The position numbers and the translations under genes are program-made. A stretch of DNA of 64,000 bases from Actinomycetales bacterium (GTDB lineage Bacteria; Actinomycetota; Actinomycetes; Actinomycetales; Dermatophilaceae), in assembly GCA_016710645.1 (NCBI GenBank), contig JADJVI010000050.1, positions 1-64,000 on the forward strand. The letters are read 5' to 3'. The notes under the pieces are model-generated. The model searched no databases, was not told where the DNA came from, and saw only the letters and a program-made list of their open reading frames with translations. Below are positions 52,156-60,571 of the stretch, piece by piece. Position 1 is the stretch's first letter; the number at the start of each line of letters is the position of its first letter.

Positions 52156-55100
52156 GTCCACGGCGGTGCCCGTCGAGGAGGCGGTGTTGTTGATGACCAC
52201 CGGGTCCGGGTCCGGGCTCGAGGTCGAGGCGCCACCAGAGGCCAGCGAGGTGTTGTGAGCGAGCGTCGCCGGCACGGACACGGTCATCGCCAGGTCCACC
52301 GCGGGGTCGCTGACCTCGAGCATGGCCTTGGGGATCGTGCACGTCACCGTCGTCGCGCCGGGTGCCGCGATGGGGCTCGCCGGCGTACAGGTCACCCCAG
52401 TAGGCACCGTGTATGCCGTGATGGTCGTGCCCGAGGGGGCGGTGACGGTCGTCGTGGCGTCGGATGCCGCGTTGCCGGGACCGATGTTGTCCACGCTCAC
52501 CGTCATGGTCCCGGTGCTGCCACCGGAGACCGTGCCAGGGCCCGAGACCGTGGTCTGCAGGTCGACCGGCGGGACGATCGGAGTGGTGATCGACAGCACC
52601 GACGTGGAGTCGGTCGTCGCCGCGCCGCCGCTCGGCGTGTTGGCCGAGATGCTGGCGGTGTTGACCACCTTGAGGGCCGAGAACTCGGCCGCCGTGATGG
52701 TGTGGCTACACGTCACCGACGCCGACGCTCCCGGAGCCAGCGAGGCGATGCTCGCGGGCGACGGCGCCGTCGTGCACTGGGCGTCAGTCACGGCGATGGT
52801 GTTGAGCGTGACGTTGCCGGTGTTGGTCACCGAGAAGGTGTAGGTCATCGTGTCGCCCGCATCGGTCACGGCACTCGAGGCACCGGCCGACACCGACTGC
52901 GCTCCAGCGGTCTTGACCATCTTGACAACACCACTCGGGGTGAGGGTGACCGTTTCCGTCGCATCCGAGGTCGCCGACATCGTCGCGTTGACCGTGGTCC
53001 CTGCGGCCGTGGCAGTCGCTGCCACGGTCGCCACGTTGGTCACCTTGCCGGCGTCCAACTCGGTCTGGGTCAAGGTGTGCGTGCAGGTGAAGGTTGTTGA
53101 GGCGCCAACAGCCAGGCTGGCCACCGAGGCCGGCGAGAGGGTGCCGGAGTCACACTTCGCGTCGGTCACCGTGACGTTGGCTAGGTCGAGGTTGCCCGTC
53201 GCTTGGACGACGAACTTGTAGGTCACCTTGTCGCCAGCGTCCGTGATCGTCGCATTGCTGCCGGCGCTCGTCGAGGTGGCCGTCGAGGTCTTGGTCAGCG
53301 TGTACTCCGCCACCTGCTTGATCGCGGTCGTCGTGGACGGCTTCGAGGTCGTCGCACTGCTGAGGGTGGTGCCCGACGGCGGGGTTGCCGTCACGGACGC
53401 CGTGTTGACCGTTCCACCGGAATTGATTTCATCCTGGGTGATCGTGTGAGTGCAGCCGAACTGGACGGTTGCCCCCGGGGCCAGCGAGGCCAACGAGGTC
53501 GTCGTCGACGGCAACGGCAGCAGCACCGGGGTGCCGTCACACTTCGCGTCGGAGATGCCGACATTGGTCAGCGTGGTGTTGCCGGTGTTGGTGACCGTGA
53601 AGGTGTAGTCGATCAGGTCACCCTTTTGGATCGTCGAGCTGTTGTTGTTGCCCGGACCCTTGCGCGGCGTGGCCGCCGACTTGACGATCTCGGTCTGCGC
53701 GACTCGCGTGAAGGTCGACGTCGCGCTCAGCACCGAGGTGCTATCGGTCGCCGCCACGTTGCCCGCGGAGTCCTTGCCGGTGACGCTCGCCGTGTTGGTG
53801 AACGAACCGGAGTCAACCTCGGCCTGGGTCAGCGTGTGAGTGCAGGTGAAGGTCTGCGAAGCGCCCACGGCAATGGCGGCCGAGGTCGGTGCCAGGGAGC
53901 CGGAGTCACACTTCGCGTCGACGACGGTCGCTCCCACGATGGGAGCGGTGCCGGTGTTGGTCACCTTGAACGAATAGGTGATGGTGTCGCCACCGTCGAC
54001 CTGGGTGCTCACGGCACCCTTGGTCGTCGTCGGCGCTGCGGCTGACTTCTCGATCTTGAGCTGCGGCGAGGCCAGCGTGATCGACGATGATGCCGTGTTG
54101 TTGCCCGGCGTCGAGTCGGCCGCCGTGTTGGTCAGGGTGACGTTGTTCGTGCCGGTAAGCGTCGTACCAGGGGTCGCAGTCGCCGCCACGGCAACCGTGA
54201 TGTCCAGGCTTGAGGATGCGCCGTTGGCGATCGTCGCGATGGTGCACGTCACCGACAGTGCGTCCGCGGCAATGGTGCAGCCGGTTGGGGCCGCCGTGAT
54301 CGTGGCGCCAGTGGGAGCCGTGTAGGTCACGGTCGTGGGCACGGTCACGTTGGCCGGACCGCTGTTGGTGGCCGTCAGAGTGACCGTCGCCGTGGTACCC
54401 GGCACGACTGCCGTCGGGCTGGTCGCCGCGATCGACAGGTCGGTCTTGACGATCGGCAGGATGATCGAGCAGGTGTCGGTGTGCTCGAAACCGGTGGGCG
54501 CGAGGACGTCAGGGGTGTAGTCCTTGAGCGTCACCGGCGACGAGTAGACGATCTTGTACTGGTAGCCGTCCTTGGTGTTGGCCGACGGGACGGTGTAGCT
54601 CAGCGTCTGCGTTGTGCTGGCGTTCGCGATCGTGCCGGAGGTGCCCGTGCCGGTCAGGGCGGTCCAGGTCGTCGCACCCGCTGCCAGTTCGTACCACTGG
54701 TAGGTCACCGCGAAGTTGGTATTGAGCGGCGTCGTCGCCGTGCTCGCGACCTTGACCGTCCCCGAGCACGTGGCGGTCGTTGTCGTGGCCGTGATGTTCT
54801 GATCGGCCAGCCCGCCCATGGTGAAGTCGACGCCAACGCGTGAGGTGCCCAGCGGGAGGCCTGTGCCAGCCGAGGTCGGGATGCCGGTGGCGGGGTCCAC
54901 GGGTCCGCTCAGAGCGCCAGTCGACGTGATCGGCAGCAGGGTGCCGGTGCGGTCGACCGAGTCCGGGATCCCGTCGTTGTCGGAGTCGAGATCCTGGTAG
55001 TCCGGGGTCCCGTCACCGTCGGTATCCAGCGGCGGCTTCACGGCGGTGTTTGCCGCGACGACCTCGTATGCCGTGTAGTAGTAGGTCTGCGCGGTGTTGG

Positions 55101-56313
55101 CCGGCAGCGTCTCGTGGACAACGGTGTAGCCGATGTCAGAGTTGGACCCGGCGATCTTGTCGTTGAGGTTGGTGTTCGACGAGAAGTTGGTCCACCAGGC
55201 GTCCCACGACTGGGCCATCCAGCTTTCCCACGGCGTCTTCTCGATCATGCCGATGAAGCCCAGGGTCTTGGCCGGAGTCGACCCGCTGGCGGAGTTGGTC
55301 ACCGCGATGAGGTCCAGGCTGGTGACCGCAGCCCCCGTGCCGGTCTGCACGGTCCAGGCCGGAGCCACGGCATACTGGCCGATCCCCGCGTCGACCGCCC
55401 CGCCGAAGTAGGTGTCGCGGGCGTCGGCCAGCCCCAGCTTGCTGGCGAGCTTGGGCACGTCGACCTTGTAGTCGCGGCGGACGTAAGGGTCGTCCTTCAC
55501 GTAGGTGTAGATCTGCGTGTACGTCACGTCACCAGCGGAGCACCCGTTGGTGGCGTCGAGGTCGTAACACCACTTGGTCTGGACCCGCCAGGGGTCGGTG
55601 CGGGTGCCCGAGCCGACGACGCTCGACTGCGAGATCTGCTTGACCGGGCTCCAGTCGACGGCGGTGCCGTAGCTCTGCCGCGGGCCGTAGATCTTGCCGC
55701 CAAGTGAGATGAAGACGCCCGTGTTGGACGCGACATTCCCGCCGCTGTATTGGTCGGGGTTGTTGATGTCCGCTGCGGTGAGGCTGGCCGAGCCGCCGTA
55801 GGTGTAGAACTCGGCGATATTGGTGTAGTAGATCTGCATCTGCCCGATCGGCCCGACCTCGATCTTGAGGTCGCTGCCGACCTTTCCGCCGGTCGGGTTG
55901 ATCGTCGTCACCTTGAGGGTGCCGGTCGTCGCCGTCCCGAAGGTCTGCCCGCCGGTGACCGTCGTGGTCCAGTTGGTGGCACTGGCTGCGTCGGCGTTGG
56001 CGATGGTCGTCAGCCAGGTGGCGCCGGACTCCTCGACGGTGTCGGGGATGCCGTCGTTGTCGTCGTCCAGATCGACCGAGTCGGGTATGCCGTCTCCGTC
56101 GAGGTCGCCGACGGCCGCCGAGGCCGACGCCAGGAACAGGCCGGGTCCCGCAACAGCAGGCACGCCGACCATAAAGACGGCCAGCGCTGCAGCTAGTGCG
56201 AGCCGCACTGCCCGCCGACGACGGGTCCTGGGCAGCAGCAGCGATAGCAGCTGCAACCAACTAAGGTCTGTGGATGTACCACCCGCGGACGCAGCAAAGC
56301 GACCAGCACGCAT
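50716..56313 (-). CDS. LPXTG-anchored giant surface protein, N-terminal part
   Basis: Predicted adhesin or stalk-like wall protein; with the part at 46788 it is about 3,190 residues. ATG 56313 is preferred over 56415 because GGGGGAGAG lies upstream and an arginine-rich n-region (residues 28-38) plus hydrophobic core ending Ala-Ser-Ala-Ser-Ala (near 68) then form a long signal peptide. Next come TSP3 calcium motifs (Asp-Leu-Asp-Gly-Asp-Gly-Ile-Pro-Asp near 73), a globular region of about 340 residues of unknown type, a second TSP3 block (near 440), and about six DUF11-like domains with Cys pairs (54,400-52,200). The first Ig-like 315-bp repeats follow. The frame breaks near 50759. Confidence 0.87.
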   Translation of the reverse strand: MRAGRFAASAGGTSTDLSWLQLLSLLLPRTRRRRAVRLALAAALAVFMVGVPAVAGPGLFLASASAAVGDLDGDGIPDSVDLDDDNDGIPDTVEESGATWLTTIANADAASATNWTTTVTGGQTFGTATTGTLKVTTINPTGGKVGSDLKIEVGPIGQMQIYYTNIAEFYTYGGSASLTAADINNPDQYSGGNVASNTGVFISLGGKIYGPRQSYGTAVDWSPVKQISQSSVVGSGTRTDPWRVQTKWCYDLDATNGCSAGDVTYTQIYTYVKDDPYVRRDYKVDVPKLASKLGLADARDTYFGGAVDAGIGQYAVAPAWTVQTGTGAAVTSLDLIAVTNSASGSTPAKTLGFIGMIEKTPWESWMAQSWDAWWTNFSSNTNLNDKIAGSNSDIGYTVVHETLPANTAQTYYYTAYEVVAANTAVKPPLDTDGDGTPDYQDLDSDNDGIPDSVDRTGTLLPITSTGALSGPVDPATGIPTSAGTGLPLGTSRVGVDFTMGGLADQNITATTTTATCSGTVKVASTATTPLNTNFAVTYQWYELAAGATTWTALTGTGTSGTIANASTTQTLSYTVPSANTKDGYQYKIVYSSPVTLKDYTPDVLAPTGFEHTDTCSIILPIVKTDLSIAATSPTAVVPGTTATVTLTATNSGPANVTVPTTVTYTAPTGATITAAPTGCTIAADALSVTCTIATIANGASSSLDITVAVAATATPGTTLTGTNNVTLTNTAADSTPGNNTASSSITLASPQLKIEKSAAAPTTTKGAVSTQVDGGDTITYSFKVTNTGTAPIVGATVVDAKCDSGSLAPTSAAIAVGASQTFTCTHTLTQAEVDSGSFTNTASVTGKDSAGNVAATDSTSVLSATSTFTRVAQTEIVKSAATPRKGPGNNNSSTIQKGDLIDYTFTVTNTGNTTLTNVGISDAKCDGTPVLLPLPSTTTSLASLAPGATVQFGCTHTITQDEINSGGTVNTASVTATPPSGTTLSSATTSKPSTTTAIKQVAEYTLTKTSTATSTSAGSNATITDAGDKVTYKFVVQATGNLDLANVTVTDAKCDSGTLSPASVASLAVGASTTFTCTHTLTQTELDAGKVTNVATVAATATAAGTTVNATMSATSDATETVTLTPSGVVKMVKTAGAQSVSAGASSAVTDAGDTMTYTFSVTNTGNVTLNTIAVTDAQCTTAPSPASIASLAPGASASVTCSHTITAAEFSALKVVNTASISANTPSGGAATTDSTSVLSITTPIVPPVDLQTTVSGPGTVSGGSTGTMTVSVDNIGPGNAASDATTTVTAPSGTTITAYTVPTGVTCTPASPIAAPGATTVTCTIPKAMLEVSDPAVDLAMTVSVPATLAHNTSLASGGASTSSPDPDPVVINNTASSTGTAVDTTPPVVSLVVDPVTADNMLNAAEAGGNVVVTGTVSGEFVAGDTVTLTVNGVAYTGTVGADGIFAIEVPGSELAADPDTTVDASVSTTDAAGNAGSATATKVYAVDTAGPVPTITVNDVTADNVLNAVEAGADVAITGTVTGEFKTGDTVTLTVNGTDYTGTVAADGTFSISVPGSALAADPDTTVDASVSSTDAAGNTGTATATKLYAVDTAAPAMTITVNDVTADNVLNAAEAGADVAITGTVGGDFTAGDTVTLTVNGTDYTGTVAADGTFSISVPGSALAADPDTTVDASVSSTDAAGNTGTATSTKTYTVDTTAPAMTITVNDVTADNVLNAAEAGADVAITGTVTGEFKTGDTVTLTVNGTDYTGTVAADGTFSISVPGSALAADPDTTVDASVSSTDAAGNTGTATGTKTYTVDTTAPAMTITVNDVTADNVLNAAEAGADVAITGTVTGEFKTGDTVTSDGERHGLHRDGCC

Positions 56314-56519
56314 GCGAAACCCGACTCTCCCCCGCCCATGGGTAGGCCACAGGCGCAACAAATAGCTACCGACTCTGATGTGTTGCCATCGAGTGCAGTA
56401 CGCCCCCCCAGGCACTACTGAGAACTCGAGGTATTACTCCCCAATTCGGATCGTAGCGCATAGCAGCGCTCAGCCGTGAATGCCGGGAGTTGTGAATTAA
56501 CTTAGCGATCGTGGATGAC
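56314..56519. other. Gap between surface-protein and CDF transporter genes
   Basis: 206 bases, AT-rich for this genome at 56430-56515. It must contain the surface-protein promoter, but no -35/-10 pair is convincing. No hairpin of note was seen. Confidence 0.35.
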
Positions 56520-57668
56520 CTAACCGTCGCCGTGGACGCCGTCCGGGCTGATGTGAACCGTGGCGCTGGCCAGCCGCGGCAGCGCTTCGAGCAAGTGCTC
56601 CTCGGCATGGTGGGCCACGTCGTGCGCCTCGGCGAGTGCGGTCACGGCCGTCGTGATGTCGGCCTCGGCGTGCAGGGTGTGGCCGATCCAGCGCAGCCGC
56701 AGCGAGTCGACCGACGTCACTCCCTCGACACTCGCGATGGCCGCGCGGGCCCGGGCAGCCAATTCCGGATCGACCGCGTCCATGAGCCGCTCGCCGACCT
56801 GCACGGCGGCCTGACGCAACACCCCAAGCAGCGCGACTGTGATGGCCAGGCCGATGACCGGGTCGGCCCAGTCCCAACCCAAGGCAACGCCAGCCACACC
56901 CAAGAGCACTGCCAGAGAAGTGAATCCGTCGGTGCGCGCATGCAGGCCGTCGGCGATCAACGCGGCCGAACCGATCTGTCGGCCGACCCGAATGCGATAG
57001 CGAGCCACCACTTCGTTGCCGACGAACCCCACCAGCGCGGCCCCCGCGACCGCCCAGAGATGCGACATCGCCTGCGGGTGCAGCAGCCGTTGGATTGCTT
57101 CGTAGGCCGCGATGGCCGCCGACAAGCCGATCATCGCGACGACGAACACTCCAGCGAGATCCTCGGCGCGCCCGTAGCCATAGGTGAACCGATCGTTGGC
57201 CGGCCGGCGCGCCAACGCGAAGGCAATGAGGATCGGGAAGGTCGTCAGCGCGTCGGCGACGTTGTGCAGGGTGTCGCCCAGCAGCGCGACGCTTCCCGAG
57301 ACGGACACGACGACCGCCTGCAGCGCCGCGGTCGCGACGAGCACCGCGAAGCTGATCCACAGCGCCCGCCGCCCGCGGCTGTCGGCTTCCAGTGCATTGT
57401 CGACTTGGTCGGCGGCGTCGTGGGAGTGCCCGCCGAATAGCTCCGAGAGGGTATGCCGGGCCCGTCCCCACAGCGTGTGGTCGCCGTGCCCGTGGTCGTG
57501 CCCGTGCTCGTGGTGGTCATGCTCGTCGTGCCCGTGCCCGTGCCCGTGCCCGTGACCGTCGTGACCGTGATCGTGGTGTTCATCGTGGGCGGGGTGGTCC
57601 TCACCGTGATGCCCGTGGTCATCGTCGTGGCGATGAGCATGCCCCGACAACCGGGACGGGTCGATCAT
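56520..57668 (-). CDS. Cation diffusion facilitator with His-rich N-terminus
   Basis: A 382-residue CDF metal exporter (probably Zn2+ or Co2+) with six helices. Residues 8-68 are an exceptional His/Asp/Gly-rich metal buffer with more than 20 His. Transport-site motifs: Leu-Leu-Gly-Asp-Thr-Leu-His-Asn near 131 and Ala-Asp-Gly-Leu-His-Ala-Arg-Thr-Asp near 238. A C-terminal cytoplasmic domain (about 300-380) has late His residues. ATG 57668 overlaps the upstream stop by four bases. No metal-sensing regulator is adjacent. Confidence 0.92.
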   Translation of the reverse strand: MIDPSRLSGHAHRHDDDHGHHGEDHPAHDEHHDHGHDGHGHGHGHGHDEHDHHEHGHDHGHGDHTLWGRARHTLSELFGGHSHDAADQVDNALEADSRGRRALWISFAVLVATAALQAVVVSVSGSVALLGDTLHNVADALTTFPILIAFALARRPANDRFTYGYGRAEDLAGVFVVAMIGLSAAIAAYEAIQRLLHPQAMSHLWAVAGAALVGFVGNEVVARYRIRVGRQIGSAALIADGLHARTDGFTSLAVLLGVAGVALGWDWADPVIGLAITVALLGVLRQAAVQVGERLMDAVDPELAARARAAIASVEGVTSVDSLRLRWIGHTLHAEADITTAVTALAEAHDVAHHAEEHLLEALPRLASATVHISPDGVHGDG

Positions 57669-58258
57669 GCGACGGCCACCTGACGGGCCACCAGCGCCTT
57701 CACCACGGGGGTGAGCGACTCCGACGTCCACTCCGGGTGACCCGAGGCGCAGACGAGCAGGAGGTGACGGTCGACGGCATACCCCTGCAGGAGCGTGAGC
57801 GCCGGGGCTCCCGAGGTGGGCGTGCCGGTGGTGAGTTGCCGCAGCCCCCACACCGGCCGCGCGCCGGGCACGGGCGGCGGCAGTTCCGCGGACGCTTCGA
57901 TGATCCGCACCTGGGCGCGCGGGTTGGGCAGCAGCCGCTCCTGCAGCTCCGGAACGACGAGGTCGACGTCGGAGGGAAGGGCCAGCGCGACCCGTTCGAC
58001 CCACAGCCAGCGGTCGTCATGACGCAGACTGCGCCAGGCGGTGACGCACCCAGCGGCGACGGCACGCCGGGCCCATGCCTCGTGGGGGGTTTGGTGGCCG
58101 GTGCGCCAGGTGCGTTCGTCGACGACGACCCACCCGGCGCTCAGGTCGTCCGGTCCGATGAGGCGAGCCAGTTCGGACCGATCGACGCGTGGGCTGCGCA
58201 GCTGCGCGGCCAGCAATCGCAGCCGCGAGGGTGAGCGCGCCGGGGTCGCGCTGCTCAC
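57665..58258 (-). CDS. Unknown protein upstream of CDF transporter
   Basis: A 197-residue soluble protein that I do not recognise. It has a Trp-Val-Val-Val-Asp-Glu-Arg segment near 41 and an Arg-Asn-Pro-Arg-Ala-Gln-Val-Arg-Ile-Ile type strand near 125. GTG 58258 overlaps the stop of the DUF1905 gene (GTGA), and its stop overlaps the CDF start (ATGA). It is therefore the middle gene of a tightly coupled three-gene operon. Confidence 0.65.
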   Translation of the reverse strand: MSSATPARSPSRLRLLAAQLRSPRVDRSELARLIGPDDLSAGWVVVDERTWRTGHQTPHEAWARRAVAAGCVTAWRSLRHDDRWLWVERVALALPSDVDLVVPELQERLLPNPRAQVRIIEASAELPPPVPGARPVWGLRQLTTGTPTSGAPALTLLQGYAVDRHLLLVCASGHPEWTSESLTPVVKALVARQVAVA

Positions 58259-58713
58259 GGGGTGGTCCGGCCGGCGCGCAACATCTCCAGCGCCTTGGTG
58301 ACCCGACCCACGCGGGTCGCCTCGCGGACCGCGGAACCCACCCACTCGGCATACTCCTTGCGGTGGGTGAAGGGCAGTTTCTCGTATGCCGTGCGCGCCG
58401 CCTCGTCGCCGGCGAGCGCCTCGGCGAGGGCGGGCGGGATCTCGACCTCGCGTGGGGTGTCGTCGACGGTGATGACCGCACTGACCTCGTCGCCGATCTC
58501 GACGCCGAGAAGCGCGCGGTTGGCCTTGCTGAGGCCGATGAGGTTTTCGCCGCCCATGACGCCCAGCCGCAGCCGAGCACTCCGGTCCCCGATCGTCACG
58601 ACGACAGGTGGGCGCTTGCCGGCAGCGAGCTGCGCCACCTGCTCGTCGGTAAGGACGAGGGCACCGGCGGGGCCACGTGGTTCGAGGCGAGTGTGCAGGG
58701 TGAGGTCGGCCAT
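58255..58713 (-). CDS. DUF1905 / YdeI-OmpD-associated domain protein
   Basis: A 152-residue protein. The N-terminal DUF1905 barrel (residues 1-95) has Pro-Pro-Val-Val-Val-Thr-Ile-Gly-Asp near 35 and Val-Glu-Ile-Gly-Asp-Glu-Val near 74. The C-terminal YdeI-type helical tail has Phe-Thr-His-Arg-Lys-Glu-Tyr-Ala-Glu-Trp near 115 and ends Lys-Ala-Leu-Glu-Met-Leu. The role is unsettled; YdeI relatives have been linked to resistance to cationic peptides. First gene of the CDF operon. Confidence 0.85.
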   Translation of the reverse strand: MADLTLHTRLEPRGPAGALVLTDEQVAQLAAGKRPPVVVTIGDRSARLRLGVMGGENLIGLSKANRALLGVEIGDEVSAVITVDDTPREVEIPPALAEALAGDEAARTAYEKLPFTHRKEYAEWVGSAVREATRVGRVTKALEMLRAGRTTP

Positions 58714-58766
58714 GCCGGAAACTCTGGCACAGCTCGGGACCACTCGACAGGCGCGCCGCCCTCAGC

Positions 58767-58829
58767 GCGACGCCGTCAGTGCGACGCCGTCAGTGCGACG
58801 CCGTCAGTGCGACGCCGTCAGTGCGACGG
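58767..58829. repeat. 14-bp minisatellite at the LLM gene end
   Basis: GCGACGCCGTCAGT is repeated four times without change (58767-58822), with a partial fifth copy. The LLM gene stop codon (58818-58820) lies in the last full unit. It spans the gap to the next operon. Confidence 0.85.
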
Positions 58830-59774
58830 GATGAGCGGCGCCAAGGTCTCGCCGAGCAGGCGCACGCGGCCATCGATGTGGCCGTTCGCGGGAGCGTTGA
58901 CCGTGACGCCGTCGACCCCGGTGGCCATGATCCGCTGATAGACCGCCGCCACCTCGTCGGGTGACCCGCAGATGATGCCCGGGCGTCGGACGGCCAACTC
59001 CGGGATGCGGGCGACGGCCTCGTCAGCCTCCCGCTCGGCCTGCTCCCGCATGGGGGCGATGCACACGCTGGTCTGGTAGCTCACGGTGATCTCGCTGCGG
59101 TCGCGCCCGAGACGCTCACAGTGCGCAGCGAGGGCGGCCAGCTTGCGCGGGATGTCCTCGGGGGCGCAGATGATGTTGGACTCGTCGGCATACTGGGCGA
59201 CCATCCGCAGCGTCTTGCGCTCCCCACCACCGCCGATCATGATCGGGATCCGGCCGACCGGCGCGGGCGAGTTGATGGCGTCGCGCACGGCATACCAGCG
59301 CCCTTGCAGGCTGGGACGCTCGCCGCGGAGCATGCCGGTGATGATCTGCAGGGCCTCTTCCAGCTTCTCGAAGCGGTCCGTGAAGGTGCCGAATTCGAAA
59401 CCGAGCGCGTCATGTTCGAGCTCGTACCAGCCGGCGCCGATGCCCAGCTGCGCCCGTCCACCCGAGACCACATCGAGGGTGGTGACGATCTTGGCCAGCA
59501 GCGCGGGGTTGCGATAGGTGTTGCCGGTGACCAGCGAGGACAGCCGCACCCGCGAGGTGCGTTGCGCGAGCGCCGCGAGCAGGGTGTAGCACTCGAGCAT
59601 GTCGTTGGCGGGGTCGCCGAGCAGCGGCAGTTGATAGAGGTGGTCCATCACCAGCACGGTGTCGAAGCCGCTCTCCTCGGCCTCCACGGCCTGGCGCGCG
59701 ATCACCTCGAACAAGCCCGCGCTGTCGGTGTCGGGGTAGGTGAAGTTCGGGATCTGATAGCCCAGGCGTGTCAT
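58818..59774 (-). CDS. LLM-class F420-dependent oxidoreductase
   Basis: A 318-residue luciferase-fold oxidoreductase; the pattern fits the F420-dependent subgroup. Seen: Asp-His-Leu-Tyr-Gln-Leu-Pro near residue 45, Val-Thr-Gly-Asn-Thr-Tyr-Arg-Asn-Pro-Ala near 82, Gly-Ile-Gly-Ala-Gly-Trp-Tyr near 111, and Ile-Pro-Ile-Met-Ile-Gly-Gly-Gly-Gly-Glu-Arg-Lys near 176 (cofactor phosphate site). The substrate is unknown. Its 3' end is made of the 14-bp minisatellite. It stands alone with a 336-base gap upstream. Confidence 0.88.
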   Translation of the reverse strand: MTRLGYQIPNFTYPDTDSAGLFEVIARQAVEAEESGFDTVLVMDHLYQLPLLGDPANDMLECYTLLAALAQRTSRVRLSSLVTGNTYRNPALLAKIVTTLDVVSGGRAQLGIGAGWYELEHDALGFEFGTFTDRFEKLEEALQIITGMLRGERPSLQGRWYAVRDAINSPAPVGRIPIMIGGGGERKTLRMVAQYADESNIICAPEDIPRKLAALAAHCERLGRDRSEITVSYQTSVCIAPMREQAEREADEAVARIPELAVRRPGIICGSPDEVAAVYQRIMATGVDGVTVNAPANGHIDGRVRLLGETLAPLIPSH

Positions 59775-60110
59775 GGGACGACGCTACGTCCCGGGGGCGA
59801 CAACCGCCATCCGGTATGCCGTCCCGCTCACCTCCCCAGCGCCGTCCGTCCCGCCGGTTGGCGCGCGGGTTAGTCGCGCCGGTCATGCTGGGTTCGGGAC
59901 GCGTGACATGAGCCAATTCGTGGCTTCGCCGACTCTGAACCCGCAAAGTGGCTCATGTCGGCTCCATCCCACGACGATGCCTCGCACGACACCTCGCAAC
60001 CGACCGTCGATCTGGCGTGCGTCTACCGCACCGACGACACCTCGCCGGCGCTGGCGCGCCTGCTCACCTCGATGTGGGCTTCGGCTCGATCGATGGCGAG
60101 CGGCTGACCC
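59775..60110. other. 336-base gap with inverted repeat
   Basis: It holds one dispersed-motif copy (59814-59822) and an exact 11-bp inverted repeat, GACATGAGCCA (59905-59915) with TGGCTCATGTC (59949-59959), around a 33-base loop. Within the loop AGCCA-ATTCG-TGGCT can form a competing small hairpin. A short open frame spans it, but nothing supports a gene. It may be a leader/terminator structure or gene remnant. Confidence 0.45.
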
Positions 60111-60515
60111 TCAGAGCGCGCGGACCCGGTTGTTGCGCGGCTGGTGTTCCAGCTCGACCAGGCCCAGCTCCTCCAGCAGCGGCGGCAGATACATCCCGAA
60201 CCGCCCGCGGTAGCCCTTGCGCAGCCCATACCACCCGCCGACCGGGTTGTCCTGCGCGCGCCCCCATGCCTCGACCGTGCCGTCCTTGGCCGGCTTCTGC
60301 TCGTCGGCGGCACCCAGGTCGACCCATTCACCGCGTTCACGCAGGTATGCCGTGAGGTCCTCGATCGCGCGCAGGTGGTAGCGCAGCGTGGTGGTGCCCA
60401 CCCGGCATACCAGGGCTGGGGGGTCGGCCGCCTCGTCGCGGTACATCGTGTATGCCGACGTGCCCGGTGCCGTCGTGAGGGTCCAGGGGTCGTCCTGGGT
60501 GCCGCTTCCTGCCAT
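60111..60515 (-). CDS. Conserved unknown protein (DUF6855-like)
   Basis: A 134-residue soluble protein: Gly-Thr-Gln-Asp-Asp-Pro-Trp near the start, Tyr-Thr-Met-Tyr-Arg-Asp near 24, Thr-Leu-Arg-Tyr-His-Leu-Arg near 44, and Gly-Ala-Ala-Asp-Glu-Gln-Lys-Pro near 70. Gly-Gly-Trp-Tyr-Gly-Leu-Arg-Lys-Gly is near 95. I recall this as a widespread conserved hypothetical (DUF6855), but I cannot confirm the number. ATG 60515 fits the family start. It follows the APC permease gene by 56 bases on the same strand. Confidence 0.75.
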   Translation of the reverse strand: MAGSGTQDDPWTLTTAPGTSAYTMYRDEAADPPALVCRVGTTTLRYHLRAIEDLTAYLRERGEWVDLGAADEQKPAKDGTVEAWGRAQDNPVGGWYGLRKGYRGRFGMYLPPLLEELGLVELEHQPRNNRVRAL

Positions 60516-60571
60516 CGGTGTGCCTTTCGTGATGCCGGTGGGTGGGGTGTCGACCCCAATTCTGCGGCGAG

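Noticed and set aside
56314..56519. c-di-AMP riboswitch before the surface gene
   Set aside because: I looked for the conserved core seen before actinobacterial wall genes and could not find it.
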